A DNA stretch of 32,452 nucleotides from Chryseosolibacter sp036402115 (lineage in GTDB: Bacteria; Bacteroidota; Bacteroidia; Cytophagales; Cyclobacteriaceae). The notes beneath the pieces are model-generated. The model searched no databases, was not told where the DNA came from, and saw only the letters and a list, made by a program, of their open reading frames with translations. A program made the position numbers and the translations under genes. This document shows, piece after piece, positions 22,425 to 31,800 of the stretch. The stretch spans positions 1 to 32,452 of the forward strand of contig DASWTM010000329.1 in assembly GCA_036402115.1 (NCBI GenBank), in the 5' to 3' direction. Within the stretch, counting starts at the first letter, position 1. Every line of letters begins with the position of its first letter.

Positions 22425-23777
22425 TTACTTCACTTGTGTGACGGGTTGATTTATGTTCTTCCCTCGCGTCTTCAGATTCTCAACCAGGTAAGCGCCAATA
22501 GATTTTCCCATCGATAATCCGACCTGATTTGCAGGCAGGTAATGGATTCCTCCATAGAGACGACTGATCGCAGCTTCTTCGGCTGCTGCAGCAAATGAGG
22601 GGAATTGCCGAACGCCCAGGCCGAATTCTACTTCCGTTGAGTCGGTGAATGAAAAGTTGTCACCATAAATGTGCGTTAACGCAGTGGATGCGGCACCGGA
22701 GATTGTGCTGTGACCGCTAACGTATTCCGGGAACGGAGGCGTTTGCAACAGCGGTACCCAATCTTCATCAATGTATTGATTAATATACGACTCGGGGCGA
22801 ATGAGCAGGCTTCTGTACTTCTCATCCCAGCAGGCAATAAACGCATCTGCCAACGCGATCGCTACATGCACATACGCCTCAGCCGACTTAGCAAAATCCG
22901 CTTTCGCTTTGACGCTCGCAACATGGACGATATTCATCCAGTGCCCTCCTGGCGATATTTTCTTGGTGGCAAACATCACGTGTCCCTTTACATTCATGAC
23001 AAAGGGATTACAATCCCAGAAGCTGGCGATAGCTCGTTGTTCATCGCTCAGGTTTTTTCCGGTTTCGTAAACCTGATACGCGAACTTGTAGAATTCACTC
23101 TTCGGGTCTGTGGAGAATGCTGGTGGTGGTGCACATTTAAATTGTGACGCGGAGTCTATAGCAAAGGTCCTGATCTTGCTCCAGTGTGGCTCAACGGCAT
23201 CCATATACGCAGGAGGTGTCGGCTTCCAGGTCGCAGGATTGTTGTCAATGGAGTATTTCGGGAATGAACGTGTCTGCTTGTAGTTGTCTTTGGAAGACCA
23301 GGCTACAATGTGCTGCGATACTTTTTGCCCGTATTCGAGCGACCGCTCTAAAACCTCGTCAGGAATTCCCGCCTCACGATATGAATTCATCGTCTGCTCG
23401 TAAAAGGCGTCCAGCTTGTCTTCCGAAAACAGGAAAACCCGTGCCGTTTTAAGTGTAGCTTCTACCGCGGCCAATGGAAAACAATACTCCAGGTTCGGAT
23501 CCGGTTGCGGCACATCGGCCAGACCGTTAAGTTGTCCACCAAGCGTTTGCAACGCAGGGTCCATGTGTCGCGCGGTCTCGTATGCGGCAACGCTCACATA
23601 GGCGTAGATACGTGTAGCAACCGGTGGGGAGAAAATGTCATGTACGATAATGTCTGTCACCTTTTTGATTGAGCGGTGAAGCTGATCAGGGTCTTTCACC
23701 TTCTCTTTGTATTCACCGTTTTCTGAACATGAAGTGACGAATAAAAACGCAAGAAATAATGCAGTATATTTTTTCAT
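22425..23777 (-). CDS. Vanadium-dependent haloperoxidase (PAP2 superfamily) lipoprotein
   Basis: A 450-residue protein with a lipoprotein signal peptide (LFVTSC, lipidated Cys17), so it should be anchored in the cell envelope. The vanadate/phosphate-binding site of the PAP2/haloperoxidase fold is complete: K320 and R327 in EKYRSLLIRPE, S354-G355-H356 in YVSGHSTISG, and R406 with H412 in SRLYGGIHYLPA. The spacings K-x6-R and R-x5-H equal those of fungal chloroperoxidase. The family oxidises halides with peroxide, and some members are acid phosphatases; the two activities cannot be told apart here. It lies 100 bp after the unknown gene at 23878 and 138 bp before the permease on the same strand, and might share an operon with them. 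Confidence 0.92.
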   Translation of the reverse strand: MKKYTALFLAFLFVTSCSENGEYKEKVKDPDQLHRSIKKVTDIIVHDIFSPPVATRIYAYVSVAAYETARHMDPALQTLGGQLNGLADVPQPDPNLEYCFPLAAVEATLKTARVFLFSEDKLDAFYEQTMNSYREAGIPDEVLERSLEYGQKVSQHIVAWSSKDNYKQTRSFPKYSIDNNPATWKPTPPAYMDAVEPHWSKIRTFAIDSASQFKCAPPPAFSTDPKSEFYKFAYQVYETGKNLSDEQRAIASFWDCNPFVMNVKGHVMFATKKISPGGHWMNIVHVASVKAKADFAKSAEAYVHVAIALADAFIACWDEKYRSLLIRPESYINQYIDEDWVPLLQTPPFPEYVSGHSTISGAASTALTHIYGDNFSFTDSTEVEFGLGVRQFPSFAAAAEEAAISRLYGGIHYLPANQVGLSMGKSIGAYLVENLKTRGKNINQPVTQVK

Positions 23778-23877
23778 TTTAGTAATTCAAAGTGGAGTTA
23801 AAGGACGTTACAAAAAGAGCAACGTACCGTTTGCCGGATAGCTGGCGGACGTCAAAGTCGCAGCAGTAATAAAAGCA

Positions 23878-24429
23878 TCAGGAAATCACTCGGGGTGGCT
23901 GGAAGACTGGAATTACAAGCTCCTGTGGCGGTGACACAACGTATTCACCATACGCATGCTCCGAAACCCAGGCATTCTGAACAGACTGGAGCGTGTGACT
24001 TACCGGGAAGTAATATTTAGCGAAACTGGAAATAAGTCGGATGGTATTCCCCTGCGAGTCTTCATCTCCCGCAAAGGATTTGGCAAAATCTGAGAGTTGA
24101 TGATCAGCCTGCGTGGTTTGGTCATCGTGAATGCAGATGAGGTACAGCGTATCTTTGTAAAGCCTCTGCTTGAGCGTGCGGTACACTTTGCCTTCATGGG
24201 TAAAGTGGCTGTCTGAAAGATTATCGATCTCGGACTCCGCCTGGTATGGGACACTTAACGGGACTTTTATAATAAGATTCGCACCGGGCTCATTCTGGTT
24301 AGATTTGATTTTGCGAACCGAGGCAATGGCAACCTGGTCTCGGACGACCACAAGAAGCCCATAGTACCCCACGGTATTCATTACCATGAGTACAACAAGA
24401 AGGCATGCGATGGTACGTTTCGTCTTCAA
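23878..24429 (-). CDS. Hypothetical membrane-anchored protein
   Basis: Not recognised. The 183-residue product begins with a basic tail and one hydrophobic helix (about 7-31, TIACLLVVLMVMNTVGYYGLL), then a soluble region with two likely beta-rich segments (LIIKVPLSVPYQ, and EGKVYRTLKQRLYKDTLYLICIHDD) and a Pro-rich end (VIPVFQPPRVIS). The frame opens with TTG at 24429; the first ATG codons lie inside the hydrophobic helix at 24387 and 24381, so TTG is the more natural start because it keeps the basic residues before the helix. The gene lies upstream of the haloperoxidase on the same strand and is divergent from the metallo-beta-lactamase. Confidence 0.65.
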   Translation of the reverse strand: MKTKRTIACLLVVLMVMNTVGYYGLLVVVRDQVAIASVRKIKSNQNEPGANLIIKVPLSVPYQAESEIDNLSDSHFTHEGKVYRTLKQRLYKDTLYLICIHDDQTTQADHQLSDFAKSFAGDEDSQGNTIRLISSFAKYYFPVSHTLQSVQNAWVSEHAYGEYVVSPPQELVIPVFQPPRVIS

Positions 24430-24619
24430 CGGGCCAGGTAAGGGGTTTCAACCGGTAATTTTATGCATTTGTCAGCATAGAAACAACAACTGTATGTGGT
24501 CTCATTCGAACTTTTTGATCTACAAGATCGGACGGCTGTTTATCCTCCGATTAGTCGATAAGCCCCAACCCTATATCAAACTATCGGGTGTATATTTCGA
24601 GCACAATCCATAATGAGTT

Positions 24620-25489
24620 ATGTTTAAAAACCTCTTCAGCAGTATCCTGTTGGTCTTTACTCTTTCAACAACACTTCCAGGCCAAGTCGCAACAAGCAGT
24701 TTCGTCAGCCCGGAGTGGACCCAGCCCTATGAGCCATTTCGTATTGCAGGTGATGTCTACTATGTGGGGTCTTACGATCTGGCGTGCTACCTCATCACTA
24801 CGTCTGCAGGAAATATTCTGATCAACACCGGACTTGCTGATTCTCCCAAAATGCTTCGCACGAATATTGAGAAGCTCGGTTTCCGATATGATGATATCAA
24901 GATCCTGCTGAATACCCAGGCACATTTCGATCACGTTGCCGGTATGGCAGAAATCAAAAGAGATACTAAGGCTACGGTCATGGTACACGAAGCCGATGTG
25001 CAGGTGATGTCGGATGGAGGGAATTCTGATTTCCTTTTTGGAGGATCGAGTTCGTTCGAAGCCGTGACCGTTGATCGGGTTCTGCACGATGGTGATACAA
25101 TTTCCCTAGGGAAAACAAAACTGATCGCTCTTCATCATCCTGGTCATACAAAAGGAGCTACAAGTTTTATGCTCGATACCCGGGATGAGACGCGCACGTG
25201 GCGGGTACTCATTGTTAATATTCCCAGCATACTTCCGCAAACCAGAATTTCCGGTATGCCCTCCTATCCAAACGTTGGACAAGAATATGCACTCACCCTT
25301 GAAAAGTTGAAGACATTAAACTTTGACGTGTGGGTTGCTTCACACGCAAGCCAGTTCAACCTGCATGATAAACGAAAGCCTGGCGCAGCTTATAATCCTT
25401 CAGCATTCAACGACAGGCCAGGCTATGAGGCATCCATTAACAGCATTAAACGGGAATACGATAAACGGATGAAGCGAGAGACGAAGTGA
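24620..25489 (+). CDS. Subclass B3 metallo-beta-lactamase, Gln-type zinc site
   Basis: A 289-residue secreted metallo-hydrolase: signal peptide to about residue 22 (TTLPGQV), then the B3 beta-lactamase fold. The zinc-1 site motif reads NTQAHFDHVAG, giving Q100-x-H102-x-D104-H105 in place of the usual H-x-H-x-D-H; the Gln variant is known from the GOB group. The other ligands are H176 in HHPGHTKGATSF and H242 in VASHASQF. The B3-typical PYEPFRIAGDVYYVGS opening and GQEYALTLEKLKTL segment are present. It probably hydrolyses beta-lactams in the periplasm, but lactonase-type or other hydrolase activity is possible. It is monocistronic and divergent from an unknown membrane-anchored gene; no resistance gene or mobile element adjoins it, so it is probably a resident chromosomal gene. 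Confidence 0.92.
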   Translation: MFKNLFSSILLVFTLSTTLPGQVATSSFVSPEWTQPYEPFRIAGDVYYVGSYDLACYLITTSAGNILINTGLADSPKMLRTNIEKLGFRYDDIKILLNTQAHFDHVAGMAEIKRDTKATVMVHEADVQVMSDGGNSDFLFGGSSSFEAVTVDRVLHDGDTISLGKTKLIALHHPGHTKGATSFMLDTRDETRTWRVLIVNIPSILPQTRISGMPSYPNVGQEYALTLEKLKTLNFDVWVASHASQFNLHDKRKPGAAYNPSAFNDRPGYEASINSIKREYDKRMKRETK

Positions 25490-25601
25490 TGTACTTGGGT
25501 TGGTTTTTGCGCCCTATCGAAATAACGAATGACGAATGTCCGTGTTATTTGTTTCCATATTTTCTACCTCGATTAAAATCTAAAGTCCTGGCCATCAAAA
25601 C

Positions 25602-28253
25602 TCACTCACTTCGTAATGACGATACCGGATTCACTAGTGCCGCTTTTACGGATTGATAAGTGATGGTGAGCAGCGCGATCAACACGGCTGATGCACCTGC
25701 TAATACAAATGTCCATGGGCTGATTTCCATCCGATAGGCAAATCCTTCGAGCCAGCGCGTCATCGCGTACCAGGCAACGGGAGTAGCAATCCCGATGGAA
25801 ATCAAGACAAGCACAACGAAATCACGCGACAATAGTCCTACAATGCTTTTCATATCTGCACCAAGCACTTTACGAATGCCAATCTCTTTGGTGCGCTGCT
25901 GAGCCGTATATGTCGCCAGCCCCAGGAGGCCAAGACATGCAATGAAGATCGCCAGACATGAAAATGTTGTGAACAATCTCCTGAAAATAAAGTCAGCTTT
26001 GTACTGGCGATTGAATGTGTCATCGAGAAAACTATAAAGGAAAGGTCGTTGCGGCACAATCTGTTTCCAAACGTGTTCAAGTGATGCGATGGTCTCGTTG
26101 ACATTTTCGGGCCTGATCTTTACTGTGACGTAACGGCTTGAGTAGGCTTCGAACGGCAACGTCAACGGTTCAATGTTCCGGTGCAACGAAGTGAAATGGA
26201 AGTCCCGTACTACTCCAATTACTTCCCCTTCCCTTCCCCACTGACTGAACTTCTTACCTATAATATCTGCGGGATTTGTATAACCGTACTGTTTGGCAGC
26301 AGCTTCGTTTACAACCAATGCGCGTGCCGAGTCGGTTGGATACTTTCGGGAATACGATCTTCCCGCCACGAGCTTCATGTTAAAATGGTCTATAAAATCC
26401 AGTCCTACCTGAAAAATTGGTTGAGCTTTCCCCTCCACCTTACCTTCTGGATTTTCAATCTCCGTATACGCATGCGGATAATAACTACCCGGAACACTTC
26501 GTGAAAAGGCAACCGAGACTACACCAGGGTTTCTTTCCATTTCGGACTTCAACGCTTCCGATTTATCAGTAACAGATCCGTCATAATTGTAATCCAGAAC
26601 GACCATCTGCTCGCGATCGAATCCTAAATCTTTATCGAGAAGAAAATTCATTTGAAAATAAACGATGATCGTACCGGCAATCAACGCGATCGACAACGTA
26701 AATTGAAAAACAACGAGCGCACGTCTCAGGTTTACTCCTCCCGAGTGCGAACGCTTGATTCCTTTTAGGATCAACACCGGATTGAAACTTGAAAGTACAA
26801 ACGCTGGGTACGAGCCTGCGATCAGTCCCACCACAACCATTGCGCAGACGAATGTAAGCACGCCCTTCCATGTTAATACGCTCTCAAGTCCTAACTCTTT
26901 ACCAGTGAAATTTACCATGTACGGCAATGTTGCATACGCGATAATGACTGCAACAATTACCGAAAAGAAGACGATTACAAAAGATTCACCCAAGAATTGC
27001 GAGATGAGACTTCCCCGATCTGCACCGATTGATTTCCGTATTCCGACTTCTTTTCCGCGCTCCATTGACCTTGCCGTTGAAAGGTTCATAAAGTTGATAA
27101 TCGCGATGACGAGAATGAACAAGCCAACAATTGAGAATACGTAGAGATTAGGCAAACTTCCCGTTTCGCCAGGCTGTCGTTCTGCAGTTGTCCTTAAATA
27201 GGCATCTTTCAACGGCTCTACCTCCAATACATAATGTTTGTCTTTGTTCACACGTTCGGCAAAATCCGGTAACTTTTTTCGGAATGAAGCCTCATCAAAA
27301 TTTTCGTTTACGAGGAAGTAGGTGTAAAAATCAACATAACCCCACGCATCAAAAACTTCAGGAACTGATTTTCGAAACGTGTTTAACGATACGAGTACAT
27401 CAAACTTGAAGTGAGAATTTGACGGTATTTCCTTCATCACTCCAGTGACGGTGTAATCCCCGGCATTGCCTCGCCCTGCGGATCCGGTGCTTTTGAATGT
27501 CTTGCCGATCGGATCTTCATCACCGAAATATTTCCTTGCAGTGCTCTCGCTCAGTACGATACTAAAAGGATCAGCAAGCGCAGTTTTAGGATTTCCTTTC
27601 AACAATGGCCAACTGAACACATCGAAGACAGTGGAGTCCATGAAGAAGATACCTTCTTCCTGATACATTTTATCTTTGTATGTCAGCAAAATATCGGCAC
27701 GCCCGGAGAATTGAACCACCTTTTCAATTTCTGGAAACTCATTCTTCATCGCAGGACCTATTGGCGCATTTCCCCATACCCAATGTGGATAGGAAGATTT
27801 CGCCCCTTTCTCTTCAGACTCTTTCCATCCATGGGTCACGCGGTAGATGCGTTGACCTTTTTCGTGATAATTATCATACGAAAGCTCATCCTGAACAAAA
27901 AGAAATATCAGAAGACAACACGCAATGCCTAAGGCCAGACCAAAGATATTGATGGCTGAATACGCGGTTTTCTTAACCAGATTTCTCCACGCAATTTTGA
28001 AATAGTTTTTAAACATAGCGTATTGATTAAAGGTGGGTGATGACTTGAAATTTTTTAGCAGCACAGGTCTCAACAACTGAAGCATCTCAATTGTGTAGAT
28101 CCATCTTGCTTTAGACAGTGATTTCTCTTCAACATTGAACAGAAACAATTCCTCCATATCACCTTCGATTTCCTCGAGGTATTCATCTTTGACGAATCTC
28201 CGCAGTACCTTGACTGGCCATTGCGGGGGCTGGATAGAATTCCTGTTGCTCAT
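25602..28253 (-). CDS. FtsX-family ABC transporter permease with N-terminal permease prefix domain
   Basis: An 883-residue permease. Residues about 1-85 form a soluble prefix (PPQWPVKVLRRFVKDEYLEEIEGDMEELF and the WIYTIEMLQLLRPVLLKN end), which matches the permease prefix domain 2 found in Bacteroidota transporters. A standard MacB/FtsX permease follows, starting FKNYFKIAWRNLVKKTAYS. It has two periplasmic cores and two TM bundles, with the FtsX motifs RGKEVGIRKSIGAD and RTKEIGIRKVLGAD. The start overlaps the padR stop by 4 bp, so both are translated from one message. No ATPase gene adjoins. Architecture resembles the 19902-22286 permease, but the prefix is only here. Function: probably export or envelope stress; substrate unknown. 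Confidence 0.93.
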   Translation of the reverse strand: MSNRNSIQPPQWPVKVLRRFVKDEYLEEIEGDMEELFLFNVEEKSLSKARWIYTIEMLQLLRPVLLKNFKSSPTFNQYAMFKNYFKIAWRNLVKKTAYSAINIFGLALGIACCLLIFLFVQDELSYDNYHEKGQRIYRVTHGWKESEEKGAKSSYPHWVWGNAPIGPAMKNEFPEIEKVVQFSGRADILLTYKDKMYQEEGIFFMDSTVFDVFSWPLLKGNPKTALADPFSIVLSESTARKYFGDEDPIGKTFKSTGSAGRGNAGDYTVTGVMKEIPSNSHFKFDVLVSLNTFRKSVPEVFDAWGYVDFYTYFLVNENFDEASFRKKLPDFAERVNKDKHYVLEVEPLKDAYLRTTAERQPGETGSLPNLYVFSIVGLFILVIAIINFMNLSTARSMERGKEVGIRKSIGADRGSLISQFLGESFVIVFFSVIVAVIIAYATLPYMVNFTGKELGLESVLTWKGVLTFVCAMVVVGLIAGSYPAFVLSSFNPVLILKGIKRSHSGGVNLRRALVVFQFTLSIALIAGTIIVYFQMNFLLDKDLGFDREQMVVLDYNYDGSVTDKSEALKSEMERNPGVVSVAFSRSVPGSYYPHAYTEIENPEGKVEGKAQPIFQVGLDFIDHFNMKLVAGRSYSRKYPTDSARALVVNEAAAKQYGYTNPADIIGKKFSQWGREGEVIGVVRDFHFTSLHRNIEPLTLPFEAYSSRYVTVKIRPENVNETIASLEHVWKQIVPQRPFLYSFLDDTFNRQYKADFIFRRLFTTFSCLAIFIACLGLLGLATYTAQQRTKEIGIRKVLGADMKSIVGLLSRDFVVLVLISIGIATPVAWYAMTRWLEGFAYRMEISPWTFVLAGASAVLIALLTITYQSVKAALVNPVSSLRSE

Positions 28254-28588
28254 ATTAATTTAAGCTCGTGCGACAGCGTAGGGATTGAACTCCAAAGACT
28301 CGCGCGTATCTCCTTCATCTCGTTTAAAACTTTGTGGGCGTATGAGGTGGTTGTATAAATGCGCTTTCGCTTGCCACCTCTTTTCTGCGTTGCCTCTCCA
28401 AACTCGGACGTCAGAAATCCTTTTTCCTCCATTCGCTTAAGGGCAGATTGGATGGACCCAACACTGAGTTTTTCTTTCAATCTGCTTTCCAGCTCGCGTT
28501 TGATCTCAACACCATATGCTTCGGCCTGCAGTGATGCCACCGTAAGCAACACCAACTCTTCAAACTCCCCCAACTTCGTTTTTTTCAT
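28250..28588 (-). CDS. PadR-family transcriptional regulator
   Basis: From the ATG at 28588 the product has 112 residues with a PadR winged helix: LGEFEELVLLTVASLQAEAYGVEIKRELE, then LSVGSIQSALKRMEEKGFLTSE and the beta-wing RGGKRKRIYTTTSYAHKVL. PadR proteins are dimeric repressors that often sense small molecules. An ATG at 28648 would add 20 hydrophobic residues encoded by the promoter itself and is rejected. The 4-bp overlap with the downstream permease gene makes it the likely regulator of that transporter, and the repeat elements around its promoter (28586-28654) suggest that it also controls itself. Confidence 0.92.
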   Translation of the reverse strand: MKKTKLGEFEELVLLTVASLQAEAYGVEIKRELESRLKEKLSVGSIQSALKRMEEKGFLTSEFGEATQKRGGKRKRIYTTTSYAHKVLNEMKEIRASLWSSIPTLSHELKLI

Positions 28589-28599
28589 ATTGTAATATG
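28586..28599. promoter_or_regulatory. Inverted repeat over the padR start codon, candidate operator
   Basis: CATATT-GT-AATATG is a 6-bp perfect inverted repeat with a 2-bp centre, overlapping the padR start codon. PadR dimers bind inverted repeats, so this may be an autoregulatory operator, but AT-rich palindromes can occur by chance here. Confidence 0.4.
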
Positions 28600-28605
28600 A
28601 TATTG

Positions 28606-28654
28606 TTCGTAATTGCAGTAAATATAATAGGAAATATATTATTCGCAATTGCAG
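28606..28654. repeat. Two 13-bp direct repeats flanking the padR promoter core
   Basis: TTCGTAATTGCAG (28606-28618) and TTCGCAATTGCAG (28642-28654) differ at one base and are 36 bp apart. The first lies immediately downstream of the -7 box and the second covers the -33 box, a position that suggests a protein-binding site rather than chance. Confidence 0.5.
28619..28648 (-). promoter_or_regulatory. Bacteroidota-type promoter of the padR-permease operon
   Basis: On the minus strand, TTG (28648-28646), a 19-bp spacer and TATATTTA (28626-28619) match the -33 TTG and -7 TAnnTTTG pattern with one mismatch. Transcription would begin about 25 bp before the padR ATG. Confidence 0.55.
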
Positions 28655-28887
28655 ATAATATAAATTTGTGAAGCCCGTACACTGTAATAGTTTGGTAAGT
28701 TGTTAATTACCAATAAGTTATTTTGAATGCAGATTAACCTAGTTCGAAAGCCCATCTACCAATTAGGACGAGTCTTGATAAATGAATAATAAAGGCGGAG
28801 AGCGAATTGTGACTTAGACCTACCTCACCTTCGACATTCAGTATTGAATGTTTTTCATTGAATATTCAACACAACAATCCTTTAAGC
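28655..28887. other. Intergenic region between dnaE2 and the padR operon
   Basis: No gene is seen. The part next to dnaE2 holds ACATTCA-GTAT-TGAATGT (28834-28851), a 7-bp perfect stem, followed by the 12-bp palindrome TTGAATATTCAA (28858-28869). These lie 19-54 bp after the dnaE2 stop and may form its terminator, though no T run follows the stem in the direction of transcription. The remainder is AT-rich without recognisable signals. Confidence 0.45.
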
Positions 28888-31800
28888 TCATTTAAAATTT
28901 CTCCCCTTATGAAATATCTTCGCATGGGTAATGTTTTTCGTTTCCGGATCTCGGGGATCGTAGGGTGGCGCTGAGGTTTCATCGGGACGTAGGCGTGGAA
29001 ACGAAATGTCTTCCTGAGGTGTCGGAACAAGATTGTGTAGCAATCTTGAAAGATTATAACACCGGCTGACAATGACGTGGATTACCTCTCCTTCTATTTG
29101 CAGTTTGCCTTCCACCATCAGCAACCGCGACTGTATAATCTCTTTTCTATACTTATCAAATATGTTTTGAAAAGCAACGAGGTTTGCTGTACCAGTTTCA
29201 TCTTCGATCGTAATGAAACAAACGCCTTTTGCGGTCCCTGGTCGTTGCCTTACGAGAATGAGTCCTGCAACTTTAACTGTATCTCCGTTTTTCGAATTTG
29301 CCAGGTCTGCCGTTGCTTTTACACGCAGGCTTGTAAGCTGATCGCGCACAAAACGTACAGGGTGTGCTTTAATCGACAACGAAGTAGTTGCATAGTCATG
29401 GACAACATGTTCCGATAACGTCATCTCCGGAAGGTGAATATTTTCCTCTCTGATTTCTTTTGCGCTAGATCCCGGAAACAACCTGAGAGGCTGCTCAATG
29501 GTTGATACTTCCCACAATGCTTTTCTTCTGTCCTGATCAAGCGATCGGAAACAATCTGCATCAGCCAGCTTTTCCAATGCAGCTTCGGAGATTCCGGTTT
29601 CCCGAATTTCCTGAATAGAGTTATATCTTGTTTTTCGATTTCTGAGCAACACGTGGATATCGACTTCTCGTAAACCTTTGATCTGGCGGAAGCCGAGACG
29701 AAGAGCACAATATTTCCCAGACAACTCCTCAAGTGTATTATCCCACGTTGAATGATTGACATCGATGGGGCGCACCTCAACGCCATGCTTGCGTGCATCG
29801 ATTATGATCTGCGCAGGTTGATAAAATCCCATCGGCATACTGTTGAGCAGTGCGCAGGCGAATACGTCAGGATAATAACATTTGATCCATGAGGACACAT
29901 AGACTAACAAGGCAAAGCTCACGGCATGACTCTCCGGAAACCCATAGCTACCAAAACCTTCGAGCTGACGAAAAACACGCTGAGCATAGTCTTCCGTATA
30001 ACCCTTGTTCGTCATCCCGGTAATTAGTTTTTTCTCGAAGTTTGAAATGAGGCCCTTGGCTTTAAAGGTTGCCATGCTCCTTCGCAGCTGATCTGCTTCT
30101 GTGGGTGTAAACCCTGCCGCCACAATAGCGATCTTCATGGCCTGCTCCTGAAACAACGGTACGCCTAGTGTGCGTTTGAGGATATCTTCCAATTCTTTGG
30201 AAGGATATTCAACTTTCTCTTCACCGTTTCGTCTTCGTAAATACGGGTGCACCATATCTCCTTGTATGGGCCCTGGCCTGACAATGGCCACTTCAATCAC
30301 AAGATCATAAAACTCTTTCGGCTTCAATCGGGGAAGCATAGACTGCTGTGCACGACTTTCAATCTGAAAAACTCCAATCGTGTCAGCATGCGAAACCATT
30401 TCGTAAACTGCTTTATCATCTTGCGGAATATTGGCAAGTGTGAGGTCTTTGTCATAATGCTTTTTTACAAGATCGAATCCTTTTCGAATACATGTCAGCA
30501 TCCCCAGGGCGAGTACATCGATCTTCAGAAAACCGAGTGCATCGATGTCATCTTTATTCCATTCGATGTTTGTGCGATCTTCCATTCGCGCATTCAGGAT
30601 CGGGCACAGGTCGGATAGTTTTCCTTCGGTGATAACAAACCCTCCTGTATGCTGACCCAACTGACGCGGAAATCCAATGAACTGTGTTGTAAGCTGTAAT
30701 ACTTTTTGAATTGTCGGATCTTCCGGATTCAATCCCTGGGAAAGAATTCTTTCTTTATTAAATCCTTCCTCATCAAAATCCCAAATAAGTCCCGACAACC
30801 GTGAAATGGTATCAACGGAGAGGCCCATTGCTTTGCCCACGTCACGAATAGCACCTTTATGATGTTGCTGCGTTACCGTTGCCACCACAGCTGCGCGATC
30901 ACGACCATATTTTTGATAGATATACTGCATCACCTCTTCACGCCTTTCATGTTCGAAGTCGACATCGATATCCGGTGGTTCATTGCGTGCGGAAGAAAGG
31001 AATCGCTCAAAGAGGAGTTCAAATTTAGAAGGATCTACGGAAGTAATGCCAAGACAATAACAGATCGTGGAATTCGCTGCTGACCCTCTACCCTGGCATA
31101 GGATCTTTCTTTTTCGTGCGAAATCAACGATATCGTATACTGTTAAAAAATATTCTGCATAATTCATTTCTTCAATGAACTTCAACTCATATTCAATCGC
31201 ATCTTTTACTTTTTGAGGAATCTGGTAGTTATAAATTTCATTGGCACCTTTCCATGCAAGAAAGGTCAATTCCTCCTGAGGCGTTCTGCGATCATCCGAG
31301 AGAATTTCTTTAGGGTACTTGTACTTTAATTCTGACAACGAAAAACGGCACGCGTCAGCAATACGTTGAGCTTCTTGCAATGCCTGTGGATATTGTCGAA
31401 AAAGTCGCTCCATTTCCTGAGCAGGTTTTAAATATCGTTCTGCATTGGGATGCAACCTGAAACCTGCAGTATGTATCGTGCATTTTTCCCTGACACAAGT
31501 GACAATGTCCTGTAACTCCCTTCGCCCGGGATGATGATAGTGTACATCATTGGTACAAACCATCGGCATCTGATTGATAGATGCGAGTTCGCCTATACGG
31601 TGCAAATACTTTGCGTCATATCCGTTATATAGTTTCGATGCGGCTATCGAAACTTCTGTTCCAAGATGAGTGCGATACTCTCTAACTTCATTTTTAAACC
31701 AGTCGTCAAAATCAAAAGATTCATTTAACGAAGTTGGAGGAACAATGACAAACTTTGATCCTTCAGCATGATTGTAAACATCTGCTTTGTAGAGATCACA

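Noticed and set aside
28834..28869. A clear rho-independent terminator for dnaE2
   Set aside because: The stem is AT-rich and no T run follows it in the direction of dnaE2 transcription, so it is recorded only as intergenic content.
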